Shown piece by piece: positions 32,866 to 42,197 of a DNA stretch of 64,000 nucleotides (position 1 is its first letter; the number at the start of each line of letters is the position of its first letter). Below the pieces are notes generated by a model. That model searched no databases. It saw nothing but the letters and a program-made list of their open reading frames with translations, and was not told the origin of the DNA. Source of the DNA: Amycolatopsis umgeniensis (lineage in GTDB: Bacteria; Actinomycetota; Actinomycetes; Mycobacteriales; Pseudonocardiaceae); assembly GCF_014205155.1 (NCBI RefSeq), contig NZ_JACHMX010000001.1:5022001-5086000 (forward strand), given 5' to 3'. Position numbers and translations under genes: made by a program.

Positions 32866-34622
32866 CCAGCGCCGAAAAAACGAAGTCCGAGCCGCTCATC
32901 GACCTGCAGCGGCTGGTCGTCTCGGTCCGGAGACGACGACGGCTGTGGCTGGCCACCGCCCTGCTGGGGCTGATCGCCGGCGGGCTGGTCGCGATGCTCC
33001 TGCCGTCGCCGCCGACCGCGGTCGCGCAGATCCTGGTCATCCACCCCGACGACTCGCCGACCGACAGCGGAACGCTGATGCGGACCGACGTCGCCGTGCT
33101 CCAGACGACGAAGATCGCCACCGAGGCGCTCAAGAAGCTGAACAGCACCCAGACCCCGGAGGAGTTCCTCAAGGACTACGAGGGGCTGGGCCTGACGAAC
33201 AACGTTCTCCAGCTGACGGTCAAGGGCAAGAGCAAGGACGAGGCGCTGGCCCGCGCGCAGGCGATCTCCGACGCCTTCATCACCGAGTACATCGCCCGCA
33301 ACCAGGCGGCCGCGGCGGCGACCCAGAAGGCCCTGCTGGACCAGCGCAACCAGGCCCAGACCGAGCTCACCTCGATCGAAGGCGCGATCGTCACCGAAGA
33401 GGCCAAACGCGGGAACGCCAACCCGGCCCAGCTGGAGCGGTTGTACTCGCGCCGGGCGGAGCTGAACTCGAAGATCTCCGACTACGACGGCCGCGCGCAG
33501 GAGGCGGGCATCGGCACGCCGAAGGTCGCCGCCGGGACGCAGATCGTGGACGCGCCGCGGATCCTGCCGCGTTCGCTGCTCAAAACCCTCGCCACCGACG
33601 CCGGGATCGGGTTCGCGCTGGGACTGCTCGCCGGGCTGGCGCTCGCGGCCATCACGAGCGTGGTGAAGGACCGTCCGGTGTTGCGCCGCGAGCTTTCGCG
33701 GCACCTCGGCGCTTCGGTGATCGCGCAGCTGCAGAGGCCGCCGCGGCTCCTGCTGAAGTCGCGTGCGGCGAGCCGCCGGAAGCGGGTCGCGGCGACGCTG
33801 GTCCGTGCCGTCCGCCAGGAGGGCGGTTCGGTGTCGGTGCTCGACCTCGGTGCCCGCGACGTCACCGCCGCGCTCGCCGTCGACATGGCGCTCGAGCTGG
33901 CGGAGAAGGGGCCGGTCTCGCTCGTCGACGACCTGCCGAAGGCGAAACTCCGCGAGCTGGCGGGGGAAGGCCCCATCCAGGTCCTGGACCGCGGCGACGC
34001 GCCGGTGGCCGGCAGGGAACGCCGGATCGGCGTCGGCTCGATCGAGCCCGGCACGGCGTGGACCGACCTCGGATTCCTCGGCGAGGAGACGATCCTCGTC
34101 GTCCGCACCGGGTACGCGAACACCGAATGGCTGCACACCGTCGCGCGGCAGCTGGCCGACAGGCGCATCCCGATCATCGGTGTCGTGGTGGTGGATCCCG
34201 ATCCGCGCGACCACACCGACGGAACGTTGTGGGACGGCCTGCACACCGCGTTGCGCGGCCGTGCCGGTGTGGTCCCGGAGCCGCTGCCCGTGCCCGCGCG
34301 ACCGGTGGCGCCCGCCCGCCCGGTCGTCGAGCGCAAGGCCGTGCCCGAGCGCAAGGCCATGCCGGAGCGGCGCCCGAGGCCCGCGCCGAAGCCGGTCGAG
34401 ATGTTCCCCGAGGACACCCCCGTGCGGCGGCTTTCGACGGTGGCGCCGGTCGAGACGGACGCGGAACGCACCGTCGAGCGGGTGCTGGAGCCGCCGCGGG
34501 AGAAGAAGAGCGCGCGACGACGGCCTCCGACGCCGTACAAGCGGCCCGAAGACCACGACAACGCGGATCAGCCGACAAAACGATTCTCACCTGTGTCACC
34601 GGATAACGCCGAAGCCTTGTAA
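32862..34622 (+). CDS. Second Wzz-like protein with decayed P-loop domain and Pro-rich tail
   Basis: A 586-residue protein. Membrane helices near 27-48 and 244-268 enclose a coiled coil (ATQKALLDQRNQAQTELTSI). The cytosolic part has a P-loop-like fold (SVSVLDLGARDVTAALAVDMA; ETILVVRTGYANTEWLHTV; IIGVVVVDPDPRDHTDG) without the Walker A lysine, followed by about 110 residues rich in Pro, Arg and Glu. GTG 32862 overlaps the previous stop. With its neighbour it is a tandem pair of chain-length regulators, both apparently kinase-dead. Confidence 0.87.
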   Translation: MTSAEKTKSEPLIDLQRLVVSVRRRRRLWLATALLGLIAGGLVAMLLPSPPTAVAQILVIHPDDSPTDSGTLMRTDVAVLQTTKIATEALKKLNSTQTPEEFLKDYEGLGLTNNVLQLTVKGKSKDEALARAQAISDAFITEYIARNQAAAAATQKALLDQRNQAQTELTSIEGAIVTEEAKRGNANPAQLERLYSRRAELNSKISDYDGRAQEAGIGTPKVAAGTQIVDAPRILPRSLLKTLATDAGIGFALGLLAGLALAAITSVVKDRPVLRRELSRHLGASVIAQLQRPPRLLLKSRAASRRKRVAATLVRAVRQEGGSVSVLDLGARDVTAALAVDMALELAEKGPVSLVDDLPKAKLRELAGEGPIQVLDRGDAPVAGRERRIGVGSIEPGTAWTDLGFLGEETILVVRTGYANTEWLHTVARQLADRRIPIIGVVVVDPDPRDHTDGTLWDGLHTALRGRAGVVPEPLPVPARPVAPARPVVERKAVPERKAMPERRPRPAPKPVEMFPEDTPVRRLSTVAPVETDAERTVERVLEPPREKKSARRRPPTPYKRPEDHDNADQPTKRFSPVSPDNAEAL

Positions 34623-34637
34623 GGGGAGCGAAAGCAG

Positions 34638-36545
34638 ATGTGCGGCATCGCAGGGGCCTACCTATGGCCGGACGGGGGACCGCTCACCGATCGGCTCACC
34701 AAGATCATCGCCCATCGCGGACCGGACGGTTCGGGGCGATACGACCACCGCGCGGGTGACGGCGATGTCCATTTAGGACACCGGCGGTTGTCGATCGTCG
34801 ACCTGACCGAGACAGGCGCGCAGCCGATGGTCAAGGACGGTCTCGCGCTGACCTACAACGGCGAGCTGTACAACTCGCCGGAGCTGCGGAAGGAGCTCGA
34901 AGCCGCCGGGGTGCGGTTCCGGGGGACGTCCGACACCGAAGTCCTGCTCGAAGCCTGGCGCAAGTGGGGCACCGAAGGCCTGCACCGGCTGCGCGGCATG
35001 TTCGCGTTCGGCGTCTTCGACGAGCGCACGGGTGAGCTCGTGCTGGTGCGCGACCAGCTGGGCATCAAACCGCTGTTCCTGGTGCGCCGCGGCAAGGGTG
35101 TCGCGTTCGCGTCCGAACTGAAGGCCCTGGCCACCGAACTCGGTGGCTCGCTGACCGTCGACGACACCGCGCTCGTCGCTTCCCTGCTCTACTACTGGGT
35201 TCCGGACGGCCGGTGCGCGTTCAGCGAGGCCGAAAAGCTGCCGCCGGGCAGCTGGGCGCGGTTCCGGCCCAACGGCGACGTCGAACGCGGCACCTTCTGG
35301 TCGCTGCGCCAGGTCGCCGAGGAGGGCGCGGCGTACGAAGGAGACTTCGACCTCAACGCCGTCATCGAGGATTCCACGCGCAAGCACCTGATGGCCGACG
35401 TGCCGGTCGCGACGTTCCTCTCCGGCGGCCTCGACTCCAGCTACCTGACGGCGCTCGCCGCGCGCGAGCAGCCCGGGATCTCCGCGTACACCATCGGTTT
35501 CCGGGCCGAGGACGCGAAGTTCGAGGCGATGCCGGACGACCTCATGTACGCGAAGAAGGTCGCCGCGAAGTTCGGCGTCGACCTGCACGAGATCGAGATC
35601 GCGCCGCAAGTCCTGGACCTGCTGCCGCGGATGACGTATCACCTCGACGAGCCGATCGGCGATCCGGCGGCGATCAACAGCTACCTGATCTGCACCGCCG
35701 CCCGTGAGGCCGGTGTCAAGGTGATGCTGTCCGGGATGGGCGCCGACGAGCTGTTCGCCGGGTACCGCAAACATCTCGCGAACAAGATCGCCGTGCAGTA
35801 CCAGCGGGTTCCCGGTCTCGTCCGCCGACCGGTGGAGTCCCTTGTGGACAGACTGCCGGTGGCGACGTCGAAGCGCGGGTTCCGTTCGGTCCGGTTCGCC
35901 AAGCGGTTCCTCTCGTTCGCGGAACTGCCGGAGGAGACCGCGTTCCGGCGCAGCTACACGATGTACGACCAGGCCGAGCTCGCCGGGCTGCTGAACCCGG
36001 ATCTCGCGGGCGCGGTGGACGACGTGATCACCGAGCACGCGGACACCTATCACGACAACACGTTGACCGACTTCGTGAACCGCATGTGCCTCGCCGATTC
36101 CCGGCTCTTCCTGCCGGGGCTGAACCTCGCCTACACCGACCGCTCCAGCATGGCTGCCTCCACCGAGGTGCGGACGCCGTTCGTCGACATCGAGGTCGTG
36201 AAGGCCGCGTTCCGGATCCCCGGTGACAAGAAGATCGTGAAGCGCCAAGGGAAGATGGCGCTCAAGGAAGCGGCGCTCTCGATCCTCCCCGCCGAGATCG
36301 TGCACCGGCCGAAGGGCCTGTTCAGCGCGCCGCTGCGGGCCTGGATGAGCCGCGACCTCGCGCCGCTGGTGCGCGAGGTGACGAACGAAGGTGAATTGGT
36401 GAAGGCCGGGTTCCTCCGTCGTGAGGCCCTGCAACGGCTCGTCGACGAAGACGCGTCCGGGCAGCAGGACCGGTCCAAGCATCTCTGGCACATCTTGACC
36501 CTCGAGTACTGGTACCGCGGCGCCGTTTCGGCCCGATCCGCTTAG
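34638..36545 (+). CDS. asnB: Asparagine synthase (glutamine-hydrolysing) family amidotransferase
   Basis: A 635-residue AsnB-type enzyme. The N-terminal class II glutaminase has Cys2 exposed after Met removal (MCGIAGAY) and RHRG-like IIAHRGPDGSG. The synthetase domain carries the PP-loop VATFLSGGLDSSYLTAL and GMGADELFAGYRKH. The family includes both asparagine synthetases and enzymes that amidate other acids. AsnB-type genes are common in exopolysaccharide clusters, where they may amidate a uronic acid. That role is inferred from the dehydrogenase in the same operon. ATG 34638 follows AAGGGGAGC. Confidence 0.92.
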   Translation: MCGIAGAYLWPDGGPLTDRLTKIIAHRGPDGSGRYDHRAGDGDVHLGHRRLSIVDLTETGAQPMVKDGLALTYNGELYNSPELRKELEAAGVRFRGTSDTEVLLEAWRKWGTEGLHRLRGMFAFGVFDERTGELVLVRDQLGIKPLFLVRRGKGVAFASELKALATELGGSLTVDDTALVASLLYYWVPDGRCAFSEAEKLPPGSWARFRPNGDVERGTFWSLRQVAEEGAAYEGDFDLNAVIEDSTRKHLMADVPVATFLSGGLDSSYLTALAAREQPGISAYTIGFRAEDAKFEAMPDDLMYAKKVAAKFGVDLHEIEIAPQVLDLLPRMTYHLDEPIGDPAAINSYLICTAAREAGVKVMLSGMGADELFAGYRKHLANKIAVQYQRVPGLVRRPVESLVDRLPVATSKRGFRSVRFAKRFLSFAELPEETAFRRSYTMYDQAELAGLLNPDLAGAVDDVITEHADTYHDNTLTDFVNRMCLADSRLFLPGLNLAYTDRSSMAASTEVRTPFVDIEVVKAAFRIPGDKKIVKRQGKMALKEAALSILPAEIVHRPKGLFSAPLRAWMSRDLAPLVREVTNEGELVKAGFLRREALQRLVDEDASGQQDRSKHLWHILTLEYWYRGAVSARSA

Positions 36546-36552
36546 GAGCGAC

Positions 36553-38733
36553 GTGAAGCAGGTAGTGCAGAACTACAAGAGCGGGGAGCTGGCGCTCCTC
36601 GACGTCGAAGTCCCCGCGTGCAAGGCGGGGGGTGTGCTGGTCCGCACCGCCTATTCGCTGATCTCCACCGGCACCGAGATGATGAAGGTGTCCGAGGCGA
36701 GTCTTTCGCTGGTGGGCAAGGCGAAGGCGCGGCCGGACCAGGTCGCGAAGGTGATGCAGAGCGTCGCGACCAACGGGCTCGGCGCCACCTACCGCAAGGC
36801 GATGAACAAACTCGACTCGTACACGCCGCTGGGCTACTCGCTGTGCGGTGTGGTCGAGGAGGTCGGCGCGGGCATCCACGACGTCGCCGTCGGGGACTAC
36901 GTGGCGTGCGCCGGGAACGAGCACGCGCTGCACGCGGAACTGAACTGGGTGCCCAAGAACCTGTACACGAAGGTGCCCGACGGCGTCGACCCGCGGCACG
37001 CCGCGTTCGGCACGGTCGGTTCGATCGCGATGCAGGGCGTCCGCCAGGGCGAACCGCAGATCGGTGACATCGCGCTGGTCATCGGGCTCGGCCTGATCGG
37101 CCAGCTGGTCGTGCAGTTGCTGGTCGCCTCCGGGGTCCGCGTGGTCGGCGTCGATCCGGATCCGGCGCGCTGCGCGCTCGCCGAACAGCTCGGCGCGCTC
37201 AAATGCGGTGACCCCGGCTCCGGCGTCATCGACACGGCGGTCGCGGAGATCAGCTCCGGGCACGGCGTCGACCAGGTGTACCTCGCCGCGGGCGGCAGCA
37301 CGAACGAGCCGGTGGAGCTGGCCGCGAAGCTGGCCCGCGACCGCGGCCGCGTGATCGACATCGGCAAGTGCTCGCTGAACCTGCCGTGGAACGCCTACTA
37401 CGAGAAGGAACTCGACGTCCGGTTCTCCCGGTCGTACGGCCCCGGCCGCTACGACCCGGAGTACGAACTCGAGGGCCGCGACTACCCGATCGGCCAGGTC
37501 CGCTGGACCGAGCGCCGCAACCTCGAATGCGTCGTCGACCTGATGGGCAGCGGCCGCCTCGACGTCGAGCCGCTGATCTCGCACATGTCGGACTTCTCCG
37601 ACGCCGTCGAGACGTACCGGAAGCTGAACGAGGGCGAGCTCAAGGCCGTCGCGGTGCTGTTCGAGTACGAGAAGCGCCCGGCCGCCGTCACCGAACAGGT
37701 CACCGCGGTCGCCATGCCGAAGACCGTGACGACCCGGGCGGTGCCCAAGGGCGGCGGCGTACGGGTCGCGTTCATCGGCGCGGGCAACTACGCGTCCTCG
37801 ATGCTCCTGCCGCATCTGGCGGAGATGGAGCACGTCCACCTCACCGAGGTCGTCACCACCTCCGCGCTCTCGGGCGCGAACGCAAAACGCAAGTTCGGTT
37901 TCGCCCGCGCCACCACCGACCTCGACACGATGCTCGACGACTCCTCGATCGACGCCGTGTTCATCGTGACCCGGCACAGCTCGCACGCCGAGCTGACCAG
38001 GCGGGCGCTGCTCGCGGGCAAGGCCGTCTTCGTCGAGAAGCCCCTTGCGCTTTCGGAGAAGGAACTCGAGGTCGTGCTCGGCGCGATCGAGGAGTCCGGC
38101 AACGACCGGCTGCAGGTCGGCTTCAACCGCCGCTTCGCCCCGCTGCTGAACGAGTCGGTGCTCCACTTCGGCCCGCGCATCGGCCCGGCCTCCGTGCGGT
38201 ACCTGGTCAACGCCGGTCAGCTCGACGCCGGCAGCTGGTACAACCAGGCCGAAAGCGAGGGTTCGCGGTTCGCGGGAGAGGGCGGTCACTTCATCGACAC
38301 GGTCAGCTGGCTGCTCGGATCCGACCCGGTCTCGGTGTACGCCACCGCGACGCCCGGTCACCAGGACCTGCAGATCCTGCTGCGCTACCCGGACGGCTCG
38401 ACCGCGTCGATCGCGTACACCACGAGCGGTTCGTCGGCGTTCCCCAAGGAAACGATCGACGTCACCGCCGACGGCAAGGTGCTGAAGTTCGACGACTTCG
38501 CGCGCGCGTCGGTGTTCGGCCGCAAGAAGTGGGCCAGTTCGCGGATCCCCAAGGGCCGTGACAAGGGCCAGGCCGCCGAGCTCGAAGCGTTCGTCAACGC
38601 GCTGAAGACCGGTGTCGCGATGCCGGTTTCGGTCGACTCGCTCGTCTCGACGACGCTGGCCACGCTCGCGGTCAACCGCAGCCTGGAGACCGGTGCCGCG
38701 GTGCGGATCAACGCCAAGGAGGGTTTGGCCTGA
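36553..38733 (+). CDS. Bi-domain oxidoreductase (MDR alcohol-dehydrogenase-like + Gfo/Idh/MocA)
   Basis: A 726-residue fusion. Residues 1-380 are a medium-chain dehydrogenase domain (PLGYSLCGVVEEVGAGIHD; Rossmann ALVIGLGLIGQLVVQLL). Residues from about 398 are a Gfo/Idh/MocA NAD(P) oxidoreductase (VRVAFIGAGNYASSM; EKPLALSEKE). Such fusions are typical of actinobacterial and proteobacterial exopolysaccharide loci, beside AsnB and heparinase-like genes, and probably modify a nucleotide or lipid-linked sugar. It starts with GTG 36553, eight bases after asnB, and overlaps the next gene's ATG by one base. Confidence 0.9.
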   Translation: MKQVVQNYKSGELALLDVEVPACKAGGVLVRTAYSLISTGTEMMKVSEASLSLVGKAKARPDQVAKVMQSVATNGLGATYRKAMNKLDSYTPLGYSLCGVVEEVGAGIHDVAVGDYVACAGNEHALHAELNWVPKNLYTKVPDGVDPRHAAFGTVGSIAMQGVRQGEPQIGDIALVIGLGLIGQLVVQLLVASGVRVVGVDPDPARCALAEQLGALKCGDPGSGVIDTAVAEISSGHGVDQVYLAAGGSTNEPVELAAKLARDRGRVIDIGKCSLNLPWNAYYEKELDVRFSRSYGPGRYDPEYELEGRDYPIGQVRWTERRNLECVVDLMGSGRLDVEPLISHMSDFSDAVETYRKLNEGELKAVAVLFEYEKRPAAVTEQVTAVAMPKTVTTRAVPKGGGVRVAFIGAGNYASSMLLPHLAEMEHVHLTEVVTTSALSGANAKRKFGFARATTDLDTMLDDSSIDAVFIVTRHSSHAELTRRALLAGKAVFVEKPLALSEKELEVVLGAIEESGNDRLQVGFNRRFAPLLNESVLHFGPRIGPASVRYLVNAGQLDAGSWYNQAESEGSRFAGEGGHFIDTVSWLLGSDPVSVYATATPGHQDLQILLRYPDGSTASIAYTTSGSSAFPKETIDVTADGKVLKFDDFARASVFGRKKWASSRIPKGRDKGQAAELEAFVNALKTGVAMPVSVDSLVSTTLATLAVNRSLETGAAVRINAKEGLA

Positions 38734-40670
38734 TGGATCCGTCCTGGTACCTGCGAAGACTGTCGCGGATGGGGCCCGCCGAGATCGCGGGCCGGGTCAC
38801 CGACGTCGTGCGCAAACGCCAGTGGCGCGGGGTGGCGGGGGAGAAGGCGGTTTGGCTGCCGGACCGCCGGTTCGCGGCGGTGCCCGGTGACGAGGTCCTC
38901 GCCGCCGTTTCCGGTGAAGCGGTGAAGGATCTGCTCGTCACCGCGGACCGCCTGATGGACGGCCACGCCGAGTACTTCGGCGTCGAACGGGACGACCTCG
39001 TCGACCCGGATTGGTCGTTCGACCCGAAGACCGGTCGCCGGGCACCGTCCGATGTGTACTCCTTCGACATCCCGTATCGGAGCGAGGAAGCCGTCGGGGA
39101 CATCAAGCAGATCTGGGAGCCGTCCCGGCACCAGCACCTCACCGTGCTGGCCGCCGCGTACGCCTTGACCGGCGAAGACCGGTACGCCGAGCGTGTCGCC
39201 GCGCAGCTGAGGTCGTGGTGGGCGGCGAACCCGCCGATGCGCGGGGTGCACTGGGTCAGCGGGATCGAGCTCGGCATCCGGCTGCTGTCGTGGGTGTGGG
39301 TCCGGCGCCTGCTCGACGGCTGGGCGCCCGCCCCGGCGCTGTTCGAGGACAACCCCGTGGCGCTCGGCCAGATCTGGCACCACCAGCGCTGGCTGGCCGC
39401 GTTCCCGAGCCGGGGTTCGTCGGCGAACAACCACGTGATCGCCGAGGACGCCGGGCAGCTCGCCGCGGCCTGCGCGTTCGCCTGGTTCCCGGAGTCGGCC
39501 CAGTGGCGGGACACGGCACTGGCGTCGCTGGACAAGATGCTGCGGCACAACACCTTCGACTCCGGGATCAACCGCGAACTCGCCACCGAGTACCACGGGC
39601 TCGTCCTGGAACTGGGGCTCGCCGGGGCACTCGAGGCGAGGGCCGCCGGTGTCGCGGTGCCGGAGTCGACCTGGCTCGTGCTGCTCCGGATGACCGACGC
39701 ACTGGCGTCCATTGTGGACAATCGACTGCGGCCGCCGCGGCAGGGCGACGCCGACGACGGCTTCGGGCTGATCGTCGACGGCGACGAGACGAGCCGTTGG
39801 GCGTCGCTGCTCAACACCGGATCCGTCCTTTTCGGACGGTTGGACTGGTGGCCGGAGAGGCGCGGCGGAGATGTCCGGACGCCGCTCTTCTCCTCGCTGG
39901 CCAAGGACATCGAGGTCCGCGTCCAGCGCCCGGTGCGGCGGCGGGACGACTTCGCCGACGCCGGGATGACCATCCTGCGCGACGGCGAGATCTGGGCCCG
40001 CTGCGACGGCGGGCCGCACGGCTTCCTGTCCATCGCCGCGCACGCGCACGCGGACGCGCTCTCGGTGGAGGTCCGGCACGACGGCGTCGACATCCTCGCC
40101 GACCCCGGGACCTACTGCTACCACGGTGAGCCGAAATGGCGGTCGTACTTCCGGTCCACGGCCGGGCACAACACACTCGAGCTCGCCGGCACCGACCAGT
40201 CCGTCTCCGGCGGTCCGTTCCTGTGGACGAAACACGCCGTCACCACCGTGACCGGGGCCGGGACGCCGTCGCGCTGGAGCGCCGAACACGACGGCTACGC
40301 CCCGGCGATCCACCGGCGTTCGGTGGAACTGGAGGACTCGACGCTGCGCATCTTCGACGAGGTCCGCGGTGGTGAGGCACCGCGCTGCCGTCTCGCGTTC
40401 CACTTCGGCCCGGCCGTCGAGGTCGTGCTCTCCGGCGGGACGGCGAAGCTGTCCTGGACCGTCGACGGCCAGAGCCGGACGGCTTCACTCGAGCTGCCGC
40501 CGGAACTACGGTGGTCGGCGCACCGCGGCGAGACCTCGCCGCCGGTGGGCTGGTACTCGGCCGGGTTCGGCCGCCGCGAACCCGCGTGGACCTTGCTCGG
40601 CGGCGGAACCGGCGCCGAGTTCACCACCACGCTCACCTTCGAATCAGGCAACGAGGATCCCCCATTGTGA
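38733..40670 (+). CDS. Heparinase II/III (alginate-lyase-like) family protein
   Basis: A 645-residue protein. The N-terminal 330 residues form an alpha/alpha-toroid alginate-lyase-like domain (SWYLRRLSRMGPAEIAGRV; SSANNHVIAEDAGQLAA with conserved Asn/His). The C-terminal heparinase II/III beta domain has HAHADALSVEVRHDG and LADPGTYCYHGEPKWR, typical of polysaccharide lyase active sites. No signal peptide is evident. In exopolysaccharide clusters such proteins trim or modify the nascent polymer. The ATG overlaps the previous stop by one base; its own stop overlaps the GTG of the beta-helix gene. Confidence 0.9.
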   Translation: MDPSWYLRRLSRMGPAEIAGRVTDVVRKRQWRGVAGEKAVWLPDRRFAAVPGDEVLAAVSGEAVKDLLVTADRLMDGHAEYFGVERDDLVDPDWSFDPKTGRRAPSDVYSFDIPYRSEEAVGDIKQIWEPSRHQHLTVLAAAYALTGEDRYAERVAAQLRSWWAANPPMRGVHWVSGIELGIRLLSWVWVRRLLDGWAPAPALFEDNPVALGQIWHHQRWLAAFPSRGSSANNHVIAEDAGQLAAACAFAWFPESAQWRDTALASLDKMLRHNTFDSGINRELATEYHGLVLELGLAGALEARAAGVAVPESTWLVLLRMTDALASIVDNRLRPPRQGDADDGFGLIVDGDETSRWASLLNTGSVLFGRLDWWPERRGGDVRTPLFSSLAKDIEVRVQRPVRRRDDFADAGMTILRDGEIWARCDGGPHGFLSIAAHAHADALSVEVRHDGVDILADPGTYCYHGEPKWRSYFRSTAGHNTLELAGTDQSVSGGPFLWTKHAVTTVTGAGTPSRWSAEHDGYAPAIHRRSVELEDSTLRIFDEVRGGEAPRCRLAFHFGPAVEVVLSGGTAKLSWTVDGQSRTASLELPPELRWSAHRGETSPPVGWYSAGFGRREPAWTLLGGGTGAEFTTTLTFESGNEDPPL

Positions 40671-42196
40671 TCGCACGACCGCACCGCCTCCGCCGGGCAG
40701 CGCTTCTGGTGCTGCTCGGCCCGCTGACGCTCACCGCCTGCACCACCCCGGCCGACGAGGCCGGGCCGGGACCGGATCCGGCCAAGGCGCCCGCCGGTTC
40801 GATCGCGCAGGTGTGCGACAAACTGCCGGCGGGTCCGGCGGAAGCGCCGGCGGGGGCGGTGAAGATCGACCCGGCGGTGCCGGGCGACCTCGCCACGAAG
40901 ACACGGTCGAGCCCGGCCGGGACGACGTTCTGGCTGGCACCGGGGACGCACAAACTCGGCGACGACCGCTTCGACCAGGTCAACCCGAAGCAGGGCAACG
41001 TCTACCTCGGCGGCCCGAACGCGATCCTCGACGGCCGGAAGATCAACCAGTACGCCTTCTCCGGCAACGCCGCCGACGTCAAGATCCAGTACCTGACCGT
41101 GCAGGGTTTCGCCGCGCCGCACGACGAGGGCGTGGTCAACCATGATTCGGCCGACGGCTGGGTCATCGAGCACAGCGCCGTCCAGGACAACGACGGCGCG
41201 GCGCTGATGGCGGGCGCGCGGCAGCAGGTCCGGGGGAACTGCCTGCGGCGCAACGGGCAGTACGGGATGAACGCCTACGCGCAGAGCAACGGGATCACCG
41301 GCCTCGTCGTCGAGGGCAACGAGATCTCCGGCAACAACACCGGCGACTGGGAAAGCAAGATCGACGGCTGCGGCTGCACCGGCGGCATCAAGTTCTGGTC
41401 GGTCAACGGCGCCGACATCACCGGCAACTGGGTGCACGACAACCGCGGCGTCGGGCTGTGGGCAGACACGAACAACAACGACTTCCGCATCGCGGGCAAC
41501 GTCATCGAGAACAACGACGGTTCCGCCCTGATGTACGAGACCAGCTACAACGCCGTCATCACCGGCAACACCATCCGCCGGAACAACTGGGTGGACGGCA
41601 AGGGCTACATCGACCGAGGCGACAGCTTCCCGGTGGCGTCGATCTACATTTCCGAATCCGGCGGCGAGCCGAGGGTGAAGGCGCGCACCGACAAACTGGA
41701 GATCTCCGGGAACACGTTCGAGAACAACTGGAACGGGGTCACCCTCTGGGAGAACTCCGACCGGTTCTGCAACAGCCCGGCCAACACGTCGTCCGGTTCC
41801 TGCACACGGCTGGTCCCCGAACAGGGGAAATGCGCGCAGCCCGCCATCGCGGCGGGCGAGCTGAAAGCGGACTGCCGGTGGAAGACTCAGCGCGTCGAGA
41901 TCCACCACAACCGGTTCGTGCTCGACCCGGCCGTCACCAACTGCGAGGAGAGCTGCTCGCGGATGGCGATGCTCGCGAACTTCGGCACGTTCCCGGAGTG
42001 GTCGCCGTACAAGGGCGAGGTCGTGCAGCAGGCGATCACGTTCGACCAGGGCAACCGGCTCTACGACAACACCTACTCCGGGCCGTGGAACTTCGTGGCG
42101 TTCGAACCGAGCCGGGTGCTGGGCTTCGGTGAGTGGCAGGGTTCGCCGTACCGGCAGGACCAGGGCAGCAAACTCGTGCGTGCGGGAGGTGGCTGA
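40667..42196 (+). CDS. Right-handed parallel beta-helix lipoprotein (paralogue 1)
   Basis: A 509-residue protein with a lipoprotein signal (LLVLLGPLTLTAC, Cys 25). The mature part is a parallel beta-helix with many N/G/D-rich turns (VEGNEISGNNTGDWE; GLWADTNNNDFRIAGN; NTFENNWNGVTLWEN), the fold of polysaccharide lyases and mannuronan C5-epimerases. Conserved cysteines occur in GCGCTGG, RFCNSPANTSSGSCT and CRWKTQRVE. Two paralogues lie at 46302-49303 on the other strand. GTG 40667 overlaps the heparinase-like gene's stop. It probably acts on the exported polymer at the cell surface. Confidence 0.88.
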   Translation: MIARPHRLRRAALLVLLGPLTLTACTTPADEAGPGPDPAKAPAGSIAQVCDKLPAGPAEAPAGAVKIDPAVPGDLATKTRSSPAGTTFWLAPGTHKLGDDRFDQVNPKQGNVYLGGPNAILDGRKINQYAFSGNAADVKIQYLTVQGFAAPHDEGVVNHDSADGWVIEHSAVQDNDGAALMAGARQQVRGNCLRRNGQYGMNAYAQSNGITGLVVEGNEISGNNTGDWESKIDGCGCTGGIKFWSVNGADITGNWVHDNRGVGLWADTNNNDFRIAGNVIENNDGSALMYETSYNAVITGNTIRRNNWVDGKGYIDRGDSFPVASIYISESGGEPRVKARTDKLEISGNTFENNWNGVTLWENSDRFCNSPANTSSGSCTRLVPEQGKCAQPAIAAGELKADCRWKTQRVEIHHNRFVLDPAVTNCEESCSRMAMLANFGTFPEWSPYKGEVVQQAITFDQGNRLYDNTYSGPWNFVAFEPSRVLGFGEWQGSPYRQDQGSKLVRAGGG

Positions 42197-42197
42197 C

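Noticed and set aside
36322..38361. A 679-codon open frame on the minus strand
   Set aside because: It is antisense to AsnB and the bi-domain oxidoreductase, which have complete motifs; the frame has no recognisable domain.
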